Assembly (NCBI GenBank): GCA_013397455.1 | Contig: VYZB01000024.1 | Coordinates: 3,149,548 to 3,213,547 of the forward strand | Reading direction: 5' to 3' | DNA: 64,000 nucleotides | From: Crotophaga sulcirostris | Taxonomy: Eukaryota; Chordata; Aves; Cuculiformes; Crotophagidae | Part shown: in pieces, positions 29,001 to 56,981 of the stretch | Position numbering within the stretch: the stretch's first letter is position 1 | Layout: the number at the start of each line of letters is the position of its first letter | Notes under the pieces: model-generated | The model's database searches: none | What the model saw: only the letters and a program-made list of their open reading frames with translations | What the model was told of the DNA's origin: nothing | Translations under genes and position numbers: made by a program

Positions 29001-32000
29001 AGGTTTGTAAATTTTGAGTATTTTTTATCCTTAACAGCCTAAGAGCATATTACTTGTCTCTACATTTTAATGTGCTCGTAACTTGTAAGCTTGCTCCTGT
29101 ATCATAAATACAGAAGAAATAAAATAGAACTTTTCAGTTTATTTTCATATTTGGATTGGTGTGAATGCTGGAAAAACCACAATTCTTTATCTTACTGATT
29201 TGTTAGTAATGCCTGACATGTTTTCAGTATACTACTACAAATTCGATAAGTACAAAGGTTTATGCTTTGGTTTGGGATTTTGGGTTTTTTTTTCATTTTA
29301 TGGCGAGCACCTTCTAAGGAAGCCTGTTACTTTGGTAACGTCACATAGCTAGTGAAATAGGGATGCAATAATATTAAAAGACAGCATATTGATTCAAATA
29401 CAGTATACGTAATTGACATCAGTGTTAATGCTTTTGCTGTGTTTATTTTTTTACAGGGTGCATTTGAGAAGATATTTTCTTTTTGGCCACTGTCCAAGTG
29501 CTTTGAACTGAATGGGAATGTCTATGAATGGTGGTTTAGGTGGAAGTTGGATCGCTATGTATGTAACATTTGCATAAATTTATACTTGGCTCTTAAGTGT
29601 ATTTTTTTTAATTTGAGGGAGGGAGGGTTGTTTTTCTGTCCTCCAGAAGAAGCTAGAGTTTGTTCCAGGGGATTGTTTTAATAGACAACTAAACTGCATC
29701 CACCTTACTTCTGCACATGTCTGTCAAAGCCTTGCTTAAAATACAAATGTTGATTTCATTGCTGCTGAATTCTGCTTAGTTTGCTTTTCAAAAATAAAGT
29801 CTTAAAATGATGTCAATTCATCTTTTCTCAAAAATTTTACTGCAAAAATCAAACACCTGTAGTGCTGCAGACTGTTGAAATACAAGGCAAATTACTGAGG
29901 TGGCATTCATACTAATATTTTTGGAAAGTTGTATTAATTAAGGATCTATTTCTTTAAAACACTTCTAAAATCAGAGTCTTGATGCCCAAACCAGGCTATT
30001 CTTGCACATATTTTCAAATGGTTTTGAGAGTGAGAAAGTGCTTCCTTTCCAGTTACTGACCCCACAGTGTGGGGGAGTAGAACAGGGAGACACTGGTTGG
30101 TTTGGGGTTTTTTTTGCCTTCTTGGTAAGGGAAGTGGAATTTCTGCCAACCTTATCCTTAACAGGATCACTTGCACACTTCTCCCCCTGGCAGCCTTCAG
30201 TAACTGAAATTTGCAGAGCACGCAGTTGTCACGCCCCAGGCTGCTCCCACCAGCAATGTGCGCTGCCTTGCGACATTTCAGACTTGGAACTTTGTTGCTT
30301 GTGAACAGAGTGTGTTCTGTGATGCAACTGAAGAGGAAGTCCCGAAATAAATGCACAAGACAAGCACCACATGGGCCTGAGACAGCATCATGTTGCTCAC
30401 TAATGAGAACTTGGCATAAGATCATAAAACGCTCTGTTGCAGAATTGTGTCTGTGAGAGAGGGAAGCACTTGTAGTGCTTCTTAAATGTTTTCACCTGCC
30501 AACTTGGGAGAAGGCCAGAGACTCGTGGTTTTTCTCCCCAGAGAAAGCTTATTTCAATGCTGGCGTAGCTGACAGAGGGAATAGTAGGTAGTTGAAAACT
30601 TGAAATTTCATTGTCGTGTCTTTAATGGTCTGTGAAGCATTTGTAAGAGTACTTTATTTGTAGTTTTTGAGTTGAGTTTAAAAATGCAGCTTATGACAAC
30701 CTAGTGTAGAAAGCCTATTTTTGTTTGCTTCAGTAAACCTGGGAAAGGACTTTTTCACACTTAGGTTTTGGTTTTACAAGTAGTTTATCCTGTAGCATTT
30801 CTGTTAAGAGTTTGTAGCTGAAGTACTTGTAAAAGCCATGAAATATTAATTGCATTCTGTTTGTCTTTTACAGGTGGTTTTTCATGGGATGCTGTTTGCT
30901 TTTATTTATCTGGCATTGCAGAAACGTCAGATGATAACAGAAGGAAAGGGAGATCCTCTTTTTTCCAGCAGAGTTTCAAACGTTTTATTATTTATTTCAA
31001 TTGTGGCCTTTTTGGTAAGTACCTAGCATAACTAGTATAATCGGGTTAATCTCTAAAGAATGATTTTTCTGAAGTTCTTGTTCAGGAAATATATTGATTT
31101 AAAAGATCAAATCTTGATCTGGAGATATTTCAGCTGTGGTTTTATGCACAGCCCTGTGTATCCACTCACTAAAATATTTTTTCTTCCAGTTATTTGTAGA
31201 TAAAAACATCATCACTTTTTCAGTTCATTGCAACGATGATAGGAAAATTAGATCATAAAAATTATATGGTAGATAATGTAGCTCTTATCTCCACTCATGA
31301 TTGCTTGTCTGTTTGCAATGAAAAAATTATCTGCAGTGTGGCTGTATCTTAGTGGATGGATAAGTATGATATTTGTCAGTTGTAAAGAAGAATTTGAGAG
31401 AAACGCAAAACTAAGCACAACGTAGTTTTTTCTGTTACTGTCCCACATCTTAGTGAACCAACTACTGCTGAAGCACTTTGAAATAGCTTACCTGTTGTTT
31501 AATTTTTAAATGTTACATGTAACTGCTACACAGACAGATTTTTGTGTCTTTTAGACCTACTCTATTTGGGCTAGTAGCTGTAAAAACAAGACAGAATGCA
31601 ATGAACTGCATCCTTCTGTTTCTGTGGTACAGGTAATTATAATTATAGTCCTTTTCCTTTCAGTGATAGAATCTGGTCAGTTCTTATTTGGGCTTTTTAA
31701 AAAAAATATTTTTGCTATACATGGAATGTCAGATATTGAGCTTCATTCTCATGTCTGAAAGTGAAAAAGGGTTTAACTACGTTGTTCGCTCTTTTTCATT
31801 GACTTTAAGCACTGAAATTACATGCTGTGATTATGCTTTTGATTAACATTTATATCCTTACTGTAGGATAAACTGCACTGTTTTAAGTCCAGACCTGACT
31901 TCTGATTAATTGCATAGCTGTGGAAAAAGAAAGCTGTAGGGAAGCATGAGTGTTAGGGAGGTGTTAATGTAGGAGGCAACTGATGGGACCCTGTACTCAC

Positions 32001-34014
32001 TTCTAGGCAGAGAAGAGGTGGGTTATAGGGCGTTCCTGTGGTTTTCTAAAATTTAGATTTTCCACATACTGTGTCCCCTGCCCCACTGTACCCCAGCTTA
32101 CCCCAGCTCTTTGATTCTGTTCTGCCTCTGTTTCCTTTTTTTTTTTTAAATAGCTTGTCCTGCTCTCTTGAGGGGCAGCATGTGGCTTTTTTTTTAGTAT
32201 TAATTTGCCCATTTTCACACCTTCTCTTTAAAAACCGAGGGTTAACTCAGATTTGTGGCCACCTTCATTGTAGGCTGGCATGGTATAACACGTGTCGTGA
32301 CCGTGCCTAGTAAGCGTATAATATCAGCACCAAGGCCATGATCCTACTGCAGATGTAAATGTGACTTGCTGTGCTGTAATAATGCATGTAAGAGATTTGC
32401 AATTTCAAGACCTACTTTGTTAAATACAGACTGCATGGATCATTGTTTGGTTTATATATTATTAGATTTTAGAGAAAATCTAATACATGATGCACTTCAA
32501 TTTAGACAGCAAAAATGAATAAACCTATTTGTGTGTATGTGTGTGATCTGCTTGTCATTCACAGTCACTTATTTTTGAACTTCTTTTTTAAAAGATATTA
32601 GCTTTCGTCCTCATCAGGAACATTCCTGGATATGTGCGATCTGTGTATAGTTCGTTCTTTGCCTGGTTTGGCAAAATTTCTCTAGAGGTAAGTAGAATGA
32701 TTAGAAGTGCAGTGAACTGAAACTTAGAAATGTAAGGTGGTTTGATTACCTAATTGTAGTATAACACATAAACACAGAAAATATTTATTGACTTATTTAA
32801 AACTGTGCTGTTGTGTTTGACCTCTTTTAGCATTGTAGCTTCCATCTACACTTAAAAATCATAGCTGAAATAGCAGTCTCAGAGTAGCAAACTTATTTCT
32901 TATGCTGTTTTAAGGGGGGAGTTTAGGATTGTGAAAGTAGGGATTTAATGCTGGACTGTGGTGCGTATGCAGCTGGAGGATAAAAATTTAAGTCAGTGGA
33001 AGAATTAGCATGAATTATGCTGGCTTTTATTAAGAACACTTATAAATGTGTTTGCTCTAGAAATCTTTCCTGCTTTAATAAATAAATGTAACTTTACAAA
33101 CAAAACCCTTCTCGGTGCAAATATTTTCTTGTTCTACTAAGTGTAAATTTTGAAATGGTAGGAATTATCTTTCTTTCCATTTTATTTGCTGTCTAATAAT
33201 AATAATAATAAATGTTCCATTTTATTGTATTAATCAAATATATTTTAAAAAGGAACTTATAGGAGAAACTGATTGTAACACAATGTATATGTAGTACGTG
33301 ACTTTTAATTTATTTTTAAGAGAACACATTTCCCAGTTCTGATTCCTGGTGAATGTTAAGGTGCTGATCAACTTCAGGGACCTTTGCGTTCATCGGCAGT
33401 TAAAGCATTATCTTTATTAGCAGGCAGTTTAGTTCAGGCCCTCACCAGCAGGGCAGTAACTGAGCAGAGGCTTATTCCTCATCTCTTCCAGCATAAATAA
33501 TGTGAACACTGCGCCCCTGTGGTTAAGGGCTGAGCAAACCCTTTTACTATGTACTGTAACAGACCATCAGTTTTGTCCTAGAGCAAAGATGTGTGGAAAG
33601 CATCTTCTCAAAGTATGTTATTTCATCGTAAATGTCTGACTTAAGCAGAAGTGCAGGTTGTTGGTTGATGCAATAGTAATAATTATGTTTTTATATAAGC
33701 AAAAATACTTATATAAGTATCATTAAACACACTCTTTTTTCTTTTAGCTGTTCATTTGCCAATACCATATTTGGCTGGCAGCAGACACGAAGGGGATCTT
33801 GGTGCTTATTCCTGGATATCCAATGTTTAACATTCTTGTCAGCACTTTTATATTTGTGTGTGTGGCACATGAAATTTCTCAGATCACTAACGATCTAGCA
33901 CAGATCGTGGTTCCTAAAGATAACTCAACTCTGCTGAAAAGGTTGCTATGCATAGCTGGATTTTTTTCTGGACTGCTCCTCTTCTCAGCAGTGCAAGATC
34001 AGACAAGGCATTAA
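10910..34014 (+). CDS. CASD1: CASD1, sialic acid O-acetyltransferase (exons 2-18; exon 1 missing)
   Basis: CASD1 is a multi-pass Golgi membrane enzyme that transfers acetyl from acetyl-CoA to sialic acid, giving 9-O-acetylated sialic acid. Exons: 10910-11006, 11710-11830, 13302-13346, 15434-15496, 16745-16789, 19361-19484, 21819-22033, 23041-23466, 23885-23974, 24567-24686, 27237-27393, 28923-29002, 29457-29558, 30874-31014, 31555-31632, 32595-32687 and 33748-34014 (TAA 34012-34014). All introns are GT-AG and all phases join, giving 754 residues without a stop. As I remember it, human CASD1 has 797, so about 43 N-terminal residues (cytosolic tail and first membrane anchor) are absent. Exons 2-8 form the lumenal SGNH/GDSL-like catalytic domain, with the GDS serine at 11759-11761 and the DGLH Asp/His at 21998-22000 and 22007-22009. 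Exons 9-18 form the Cas1p-type polytopic domain. The gene converges on SGCE. Identification is very secure; the exon 1 location is inferred. Confidence 0.97.
11710..11830 (+). CDS. CASD1: CASD1 exon 3, catalytic serine block
   Basis: Acceptor GCTTTACAG, donor GTGAGA; one split base plus 40 codons. Carries [17 protein letters not shown]: the GDS serine (TCT, 11759-11761) is the nucleophile of the SGNH-type acetyltransferase domain, corresponding to Ser94 reported for the human enzyme. Confidence 0.97.
13302..13346 (+). CDS. CASD1: CASD1 exon 4
   Basis: A 45-base exon, 15 codons in phase 0 ([15 protein letters not shown]), between acceptor TTTTGACAG and donor GTAAGT. It continues the lumenal domain. 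Confidence 0.95.
15434..15496 (+). CDS. CASD1: CASD1 exon 5
   Basis: A 63-base exon, 21 codons in phase 0. It encodes [12 protein letters not shown] followed by RQRIKSWAE; acceptor TTTTACAG, donor GTTTGT. N-G-S is a potential N-glycosylation sequon in the lumenal domain. Confidence 0.95.
15888..15936 (+). mobile_element. Short CR1 3' tail
   Basis: In CASD1 intron 5 the sequence GATCCTTATTAATCTCTTCC followed by AACTGAGGTATTCTGTGATTCTGTG-type 8-base repeats matches the CR1 3' terminus in plus orientation. Only about 50 bases remain recognisable. Confidence 0.6.
16745..16789 (+). CDS. CASD1: CASD1 exon 6
   Basis: A 45-base exon in phase 0 encoding [15 protein letters not shown], with donor GTAAGT. 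The hydrophobic strand IIVVGAAT is typical of a core beta strand of the SGNH fold. Confidence 0.95.
17966..17975. other. 10-N placeholder inside a (TA)n repeat
   Basis: Ten Ns flanked by ATATA and TATATATA in CASD1 intron 6. This is an unresolved dinucleotide microsatellite whose true length is unknown. Confidence 0.9.
19361..19484 (+). CDS. CASD1: CASD1 exon 7
   Basis: A 124-base exon: 41 codons plus the first base of an Asp codon. It begins [13 protein letters not shown] and ends SDVYWVLQ. It contains N-G-S and N-I-T sequons, consistent with a lumenal position. Acceptor TTTCCCCAG, donor GTAAAG. A CR1 copy follows 240 bases downstream in the intron. Confidence 0.96.
19721..20420 (-). mobile_element. 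CR1 LINE, 5'-truncated, with ORF2 C-terminus
   Basis: About 700 bases in CASD1 intron 7, opposite to the gene. The 3' tail (ATAGAATCATAGAATAGTTT on the plus strand) is complete. The minus strand then reads the CR1 3' UTR and the last part of ORF2, 20113-20436, with [20 protein letters not shown] and [14 protein letters not shown] one-base loss after that shifts the frame and ends it early, so the copy is dead. The 5' truncation is normal for CR1. Confidence 0.95.
21819..22033 (+). CDS. CASD1: CASD1 exon 8, catalytic Asp/His block
   Basis: A 215-base exon completing the Asp codon from exon 7 and adding 71 codons. Near its end [14 protein letters not shown] holds the D-x-x-H motif (Asp 21998-22000, His 22007-22009), equivalent to Asp270/His273 of the human enzyme. 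Together with the exon 3 serine this completes an intact catalytic triad. Confidence 0.97.
23041..23466 (+). CDS. CASD1: CASD1 exon 9, start of polytopic membrane domain
   Basis: The largest exon: 426 bases, 142 codons, phase 0. After [17 protein letters not shown] it encodes hydrophobic segments [19 protein letters not shown], a cytosolic-type charged loop with DLESGEEKK, then [20 protein letters not shown] and [15 protein letters not shown]. This is the junction between the catalytic and membrane domains. Confidence 0.97.
23885..23974 (+). CDS. CASD1: CASD1 exon 10
   Basis: A 90-base, 30-codon exon in phase 0, [16 protein letters not shown] then [14 protein letters not shown]. It contains a membrane helix with the conserved YH pair of the Cas1p/acyltransferase-like domain. 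Donor GTAAGT. Confidence 0.96.
24567..24686 (+). CDS. CASD1: CASD1 exon 11
   Basis: A 120-base, 40-codon exon in phase 0 beginning [20 protein letters not shown] and ending YRVCQ. It contains the conserved [15 protein letters not shown] motif of the polytopic domain. Confidence 0.96.
24946..25075 (+). mobile_element. CR1 LINE 3' end fragment
   Basis: Reads in plus orientation as a CR1 3' terminus: CCATCCCTGGAGG, then GATCTCAAAGATCTTTTCC, then the terminal CAATTCTATGATTT. It is about 130 bases, 5'-truncated as expected for CR1, and lies in CASD1 intron 11 in the same orientation as the gene. Confidence 0.8.
25440..26728 (+). pseudogene. CR1 LINE ORF2 remnant (reverse transcriptase), decayed
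   Basis: A degraded CR1 ORF2 segment in CASD1 intron 11, sense to the gene. The frame runs from about 25440 to 26728 and carries retroelement reverse transcriptase motifs: [49 protein letters not shown] and KFADDTKL (the catalytic FADD box). Three in-frame TGA codons, at 25493-25495, 26093-26095 and 26186-26188, stand where related copies have arginine. No other frame break is visible in this stretch. The copy starts inside ORF2 and stops just after the LGQGNPR segment, with no CR1 3' UTR. It cannot be functional. Confidence 0.93.
27237..27393 (+). CDS. CASD1: CASD1 exon 12
   Basis: 157 bases: 52 codons plus one base of a Gly codon. It begins [20 protein letters not shown] and continues with [20 protein letters not shown], so it holds two membrane helices around a conserved [13 protein letters not shown] loop. 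Acceptor CTTCCAG, donor GTAAGA. Confidence 0.96.
28923..29002 (+). CDS. CASD1: CASD1 exon 13
   Basis: 80 bases: completes Gly, then 26 codons [20 protein letters not shown] and FLSYSQ, which is one membrane helix. Acceptor TTCCTCAG, donor GTTTGT. Confidence 0.95.
29457..29558 (+). CDS. CASD1: CASD1 exon 14
   Basis: 102 bases, 34 codons in phase 0: [20 protein letters not shown] then [14 protein letters not shown]. The aromatic YEWWFRW motif is a conserved mark of the CASD1 membrane domain. Donor GTATGT. Confidence 0.96.
30874..31014 (+). CDS. CASD1: CASD1 exon 15
   Basis: 141 bases, 47 codons in phase 0. It begins [20 protein letters not shown] and ends [12 protein letters not shown]; two membrane helices flank a charged TEGKGDP loop. 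Donor GTAAGT. Confidence 0.96.
31555..31632 (+). CDS. CASD1: CASD1 exon 16
   Basis: 78 bases, 26 codons in phase 0, [20 protein letters not shown] followed by SVSVVQ. It contains two cysteines and an N-K-T sequon in a loop between helices. Acceptor TCTTTTAG, donor GTAATT. Confidence 0.95.
32595..32687 (+). CDS. CASD1: CASD1 exon 17
   Basis: 93 bases, 31 codons in phase 0, [20 protein letters not shown] then [11 protein letters not shown]. Acceptor TTAAAAG is weak, with A-rich bases just before the AG, but phase and homology are clear. Donor GTAAGT. Confidence 0.95.
33194..33211. repeat. (TAA)n microsatellite
   Basis: About six tandem TAA units in CASD1 intron 17. Confidence 0.85.
33748..34014 (+). 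CDS. CASD1: CASD1 exon 18, C-terminus
   Basis: 88 codons plus TAA (34012-34014). It begins [20 protein letters not shown], holds [20 protein letters not shown], and finishes [13 protein letters not shown]. The conserved ELFxxQYHIWL signature of the Cas1p domain spans the exon 17/18 junction. Confidence 0.97.
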   Translation: MFICQYHIWLAADTKGILVLIPGYPMFNILVSTFIFVCVAHEISQITNDLAQIVVPKDNSTLLKRLLCIAGFFSGLLLFSAVQDQTRH

Positions 34015-34918
34015 CTTGAAAAGATCCTTAGAAACTTTCTTCAGGTTTACTTTGTGTCTGCCTGAACAAAAATTCTCAACTGGATATACAAGAAGACATT
34101 TACATTAAGTGTGTGGAAAATGTATATAGGGCAAATGTACATATTTTGTGTGGAAACAGCCTTCTCAAAGTATCTGAGAAACAAGAATGCACTGTACAGA
34201 ATTGCATGTGAAAATGAGTCTTTTCTACTGGATATTTGTTCCTGTTTACATATCTGTTTAAACCTGACACAAAGAAGTGAAGGTAACTGGTTTAGCAATA
34301 TCATGTGAGTATCATGGAATTGATTAGCTTTACCTTGGGTCAGCTGAATGAAGAGTGGACATTACTAAAGTAATGGCCTGCACATAACACAAGCTGTAAT
34401 CATTCTTATCAAGGAACAAAACAAAGCCAACTTCATTTGCTTTGTTATTGCTCACCTTTAGCTGATAAGAATCATGAAGTTACTGGTAAACCAGGGCATT
34501 TTTCTGAACAAAATGGTAATTTTTTGTTTAGAAATTAGTATTTTGGGTGGAGATAGTATTTGTTACATGAAACCCTTTATACGTGGAAATAGTGTCATCA
34601 CCAATTCAGTGATTTAAGATTATATACAAGTTTACATAATGTCTTATGGACTTTTTTTTTTTAAATGTTTTCAGCAAATATGGTGAATTTTGAGGTGAAA
34701 TTTTTGTTACAAAGAACATTTTATTTTCTTCTAAAATTGTTTGCTTTTTCCTAAATTTTCCACTAATTCATTTAACTATGCACAGTTCTCTGTACAATCC
34801 TAGTGAACAAACAGATGAATACTTTTCAGAGACTCAGAGCAAGATTGAGAATTCTTGGAAGACCTCCAACCTTTTCCAGTCAGATGAAATCACATCATAT
34901 CCACTTCATCACATCCTA

Positions 34919-34924
34919 AATAAA
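34919..34924 (+). promoter_or_regulatory. CASD1: Polyadenylation signal AATAAA, CASD1 proximal candidate
   Basis: Canonical hexamer about 0.9 kb after the stop. Downstream U/GU richness is modest, so use is uncertain. Confidence 0.35.
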
Positions 34925-36070
34925 TGGGAGAACAGGAGAACAGTGATCCAGGAACCTCTCTGAGCTTGTAGGTGGCCTTGACCTTGGTCTCATCAGGGAA
35001 CTGGTGCCATATTCTATCCTGTAATAACATTTCAGTTTAAAGGGATGCGAGTCAAAGATGCAGGTTTGATATCACAAAGAGGAGGGATTGAGTGGTTGTC
35101 TTGTTGCATGCAGATAGTTCAGTCTCAGAATTACGAATGAAATGAGATTGGAGCTGCTGGGAGGAACCTTTTTTTCCCATCCTTTTTAGTGGTGCCCATC
35201 TTTCTTATTAACTCTTTCCTTCAGCATAAAAAGTAAAATGGAAAGAACTAGCCTTTCAGTGTGGCTGTAATTTATGTTCCACTTGCTCAGTGAAGGAATC
35301 ATCATTTCTGTGCTCTTTGTGGTTTTGCTTCAAGTGATAGTTCGACCTGTAGTTGCTTTTTCATCTTATTCATCTACTGATTACTTGTTAGCACATTAGT
35401 CAAAAACATGAGCACAATATTGTTTTCCAAGTAGATGTGCAATTATGTATGATTATAAACAATATGAATCCTAATTTGTGCTGTCACGTACATGTTTTTG
35501 ATCTTACCTCAGTTAAAAAAAATTGAATTCAAATTTGCAGCAACCAAGGAGTGCAAAAAAATTGTAAAAAGAATGGCTTCAATTTTTTGGTGTAGAACAG
35601 CTTCTTTGAAAGAATGACCAGTTATGCATCATAAAAAAAAAAAGAAAAAATTAATCATTCATTTCCCCCAAATTCCATAGTTTGACTAAGTCTGTCAGCT
35701 ATTTTGAAGCTATTGGAAAGATCTTCAGCTGTTTGTTCTTTGCATGCATTACTTCCAGTGTTTGGAGAGTTACCTGCCTTGGTCAGGGCATTTGAATGGC
35801 TGACAGAAAGGGTGTAGGTGAACACTGTAGCAGGGGACAGGATGTGTAACTGTCATCTATGCCAGTATTAGGAGCAGTGGGGAACTGTGAGCTTGAGGGA
35901 TTTTGTTCTTCACTACATAAGTATTGTAGATATAATTTTATTTATCTCTTGTACAGACTTGGTTAAAAGATTTATTTTTAATGTTTGAAATAATGCACTT
36001 GTTTACTGTATGTGGCATAAATATATTTTCTTTCCAGGTGATGTAAAAATATTAAGTAATTTAAACATCA

Positions 36071-36076
36071 AATAAA
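36071..36076 (+). promoter_or_regulatory. CASD1: Polyadenylation signal AATAAA, CASD1 distal
   Basis: Canonical hexamer followed by TGTGCTGTGG and TTATTTTTGT, a plausible downstream U/GU element. It is the last strong signal before sequence features change. Confidence 0.55.
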
Positions 36077-36095
36077 TGTGCTGTGGATGCTTATT

Positions 36096-39000
36096 TTTGT
36101 AATGGGAGCAGCATCAATTAAGTAAAAACTTTTTATTGCTTGACTCTAGCTGTTCGCTCTACAGTTCACTGTTGTGCCTACCTTTAATTACGGATCAGTC
36201 CTGCAGTTTCTCCAGCGTGATGCTCTGGGTACTCTTACTTCAAATGAAGGGCAGATATTCACTTGCATCACAAACAGTTCCAGATGCTGAGCAGGAAGGA
36301 TGATTCTTCTGCAGTAAATCACACTGTCCCAGGACTGATGAACTTCCAGCCAAAGCCACCCCTGGGGCTCAGGGGACTTCAGAAGAACTCCAGAGCAGAG
36401 GTAGCGAATGCTTTTTCCCCGCTGGCTTTCAAGCCAGAAACTCTGCAGCAAAGCCACACATGAAAGCAGAGGAACTGACGTGGCTTTTCCTAAGTCTGGC
36501 AACGTCAAGAACCCCATTCGTATAAGATTTCTTTGGGTTAAGCAGTTTAACCTTTAATTTAGGTATGGAAGTCTCACACTAAAGCAAAGGGACTCCTTAA
36601 GCAAAGGATTCAGTGTTAGTTCCTATCCCCAAAGCTCCTTGTGTAATTGAGGAGATTATTTGCAGCACTTACTTCAGGTGCTATGTTAGATACAATCTCC
36701 ATCCTTTCCAGTTACACCACCTATTCAGGCATCTTCCCCCAGTTAAAAAGAAACTCTGCACAATCAGCTCCACTTCAGTTCTTAGACACTTTACCATCCA
36801 GAATCAACTGTAAAACAAAGTTGTACAGGCATCATTATGTAAAATAACCAGGCAGCAACATCACTATTTAATGCTTTCTTGTTTATTAGATATTATATTT
36901 CATAAATTTACACAGACATCTGTAGTGCTTTCTATTTATTATTATTTGGTTGCAAGTGTCACTTAATACAGCATCAGTTCATACTGTCATTGTACACCAT
37001 TAAAAGAGGCTGTGAATTTACTGCTTTAACTATCAGCACTTTTAACTATTACTAATTCTTTAGCCATTAAGTGTCTTTAGACAGCTTTGTAAATCTATGC
37101 TTCCATAGTAATTATTTTAATAAGTAAAAATAAATAATTTGTTATTAAACTTACCTCAAATGAATGAAGCTTTCGATCACAAAATAGTTCAGGTGTGCTC
37201 AATACCCAAGTCACCTAAATCACTGGATTCTTTTTAGAAGAGGTGGAGGACCCCCATTGGTACAAAGTGATTCTTTATGCACATACGTAACTATTTTAAG
37301 AAATCTTAAAATATATTGGCACTGTTACATATTAATACAAATAAGATGGGAGCAGCTCAATTGGTATTTCATTGATTGTCATGTCATCCTCAAGTTATCA
37401 GAAATTGTTACAATCAAAAAACAATACTGTTTACAAAGTTTAGACTTACACTGCATTAAAACCCATCATTTAAAATCTATTCCATTCAATTCTGTTTCAA
37501 AGCAGTGACAGATCATGCATTTGAAAAGAGTTGTTAAAACTAATAGAAGCTGGTAGAAACCAAATGCTGATCGTGCTTAAATTTTTCACATCTTGGATAA
37601 AAGTGGTAAATTTGTTAATTTACTGTCTCAGCGTGCAGTGTTCTAATTCACTTTTCCCTGATAACCATCCAAGCTGCTGGAAGAAAAAGGAGGGGTCTGT
37701 TAGGAGGCCGATGGACTGACAAAAGCTCTTCCTTGGTCCCTTTTGGATGAGGTACGTGTAACGTGTGCCACTTTGAAAGTAAGTAGGAATGGCTCTGTAT
37801 TCCAACTGTTTCAAAAACTGCATGACTGCAACTTGAGCTACCTCTGGGCACTTGAAAACTCCTTTCAGGGCAGCCTTGCAAACTCTTGATGCTTAAGGCT
37901 TGACAATGCACGAGTACATACAATGTACTGAGCACTGATCAGATACTTGGAGCAATAGTTACCATACTCATTGCACAAAATGTCCCTAAAAGGCAGTTCA
38001 GGACTTGTTTTAACTGCCTGCTGAAGTGTTGCATTCAACTCCTATAAACACATCATTGTTCATTTTCAAGCAAAGAAAATAAAGTTTTGTGTTTTGAGGG
38101 AACAGAGTCATAATGGTAAAAAGAGAAAAAGCCAATGACTACTTTGGTCTTTCTACAAGCTCTAATAACCTTATTTTACAGTTTCTTTTTAGCCTCAGTC
38201 TTAAATTCCTAAATTACTCAGAATTACTCTTAGCACAGACCTCAGGAGCCTCAGCTACGAAAATTGTAGCCAGCGTTTAGCAATTTTAAAGCAGACACAG
38301 CTTTGTGCTTACCACTCAATGTCCTGATGAACACACAGCTTCTGGAAGAGAAAACATTACAGAAGACAAAGTGTTTGGTGTCAGCTTAAAACAATCTGAT
38401 GCTTTGAGGTAAAACCGCAAGAACTGCTGGCGTGAGCTGTTACAGCTAGAGACCCTGAAGTCCTCTGTTACGCTGTATTTGAGGATTTAAAAGAAGCATC
38501 AGAAAAATTCATTTAAAATGTGCAAAGTTATGTCAGGAGACAAATTATCACCATCTGTTGAAGTAAGGAAACCTCAGTTCAGTTCCTTTTACCAAAGTCT
38601 ATATTATTAAGCTTTCGTCTGCACAATGCCTCAAAGTAGCCACCACTCAGGGAAGTTGGTATTTAATCAACTCTTTTTTAGGATGCTACAAAATAATCCT
38701 TGGTTTATTGGATAGTTAGTTCTGCAACAACTCTTTTTGCTCCAAATAGAACAAAGAATGTGGAGGATATAAAAAACAAACCACATCAGGGCATCAGAAA
38801 TATCACCAAAAAAAAAATTTGTAAAGCTTATTTTCAAAGAGTCAAAAGTCAGTCCATGTGCACAGTAACAAAATTTACCCTTGCTTACGCACAAACATTA
38901 ATTTCTGCCTCCAGTAGTTTGTAACAGTTTCTTCTAACACAACCAGATGAATGAATGGATAGATTTTAAATGTTTTATTGCTTACAAGCTGTCAAATAGG

Positions 39001-39314
39001 TTAAATATCTGGTAAAGGAACAGAAATCCCATTTTCAACGGGAATGGTTTCAGGGGTTTGTGGTTTTGGTTTTTTTCAAAAATAACTTTTCTCATTACAC
39101 TTTTATAATCTCTACAAAATTAGTGTCTAATAAATCTCAAATACATTTTCTGAGCCTCATTATATTGCACAAGTATTCATGCTTATACACTACTACTTTT
39201 TGTGTGCAAATGTAAGGCAATGGTACCAACCCAGTGAACAGAGTCTGAAATACTTTGAACCTGGTGCTTATTTTGAAGTTTTGATTTCCCTGTTAAAACT
39301 TCCAGGAGAGATCA
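36096..39314. other. Convergent CASD1/SGCE intergenic interval
   Basis: About 3.2 kb between the estimated 3' ends. It contains extra minus-strand AATAAA hexamers (as TTTATT on plus at 36882-36887 and 38974-38979), so SGCE transcripts may run further than the first signal. On the minus strand there are exon-like pieces at 38313-38341 and from 37676 downwards (see findings). A somewhat GC-richer, stop-poor stretch lies at 36190-36520 and 37620-38040. No known gene is recognised. Confidence 0.55.
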
Positions 39315-39616
39315 CAAGACAGAATAAAGTTTGCTATTTATTAATACATATATTTTAAAGATTATTTTCTGAATGTAACAAATATAAAAAGTTATCAGTG
39401 TTTACAAATTCTCAAAAATGTCCAAAGTACAAAAGGATACAGTACATTAGTTATGTGGGAGTGATTGTACTCTCTGGCACTGAAATCACCTTAATACTGT
39501 GGGCATGCACAATATACACCAGAAAAACTCATGCATCAATCAGAACAAATAAGGAAATAAGATAATTTGCTGCTTTCTCTGATTACAAATTGATTGCTTC
39601 TGTTAGTTTTCTTTCC
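39315..39616 (-). other. SGCE: SGCE 3' UTR (end estimated)
   Basis: Non-coding sequence after the TGA. A minus-strand AATAAA (plus TTTATT at 39337-39342) lies about 280 bases downstream, so cleavage near 39315 is likely. Further hexamers at lower coordinates allow longer forms. Confidence 0.55.
39337..39342 (-). promoter_or_regulatory. SGCE: Polyadenylation signal AATAAA, SGCE
   Basis: First canonical hexamer after the common SGCE stop; the sequence on the minus strand is ATTAATAAATAGC. Confidence 0.55.

Positions 39617-56981
<17,365 letters not shown>

Larger units (their letters stand above)
34015..36095 (+). other. CASD1: CASD1 3' UTR (end estimated)
   Basis: AT-rich, non-coding sequence after the CASD1 stop. 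Two AATAAA hexamers lie in it, at 34919-34924 and 36071-36076. The second is followed by a T/G-rich stretch suited to cleavage near 36090-36100, so a UTR of about 2.1 kb is likely, with a shorter 0.9 kb form possible. Confidence 0.6.
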
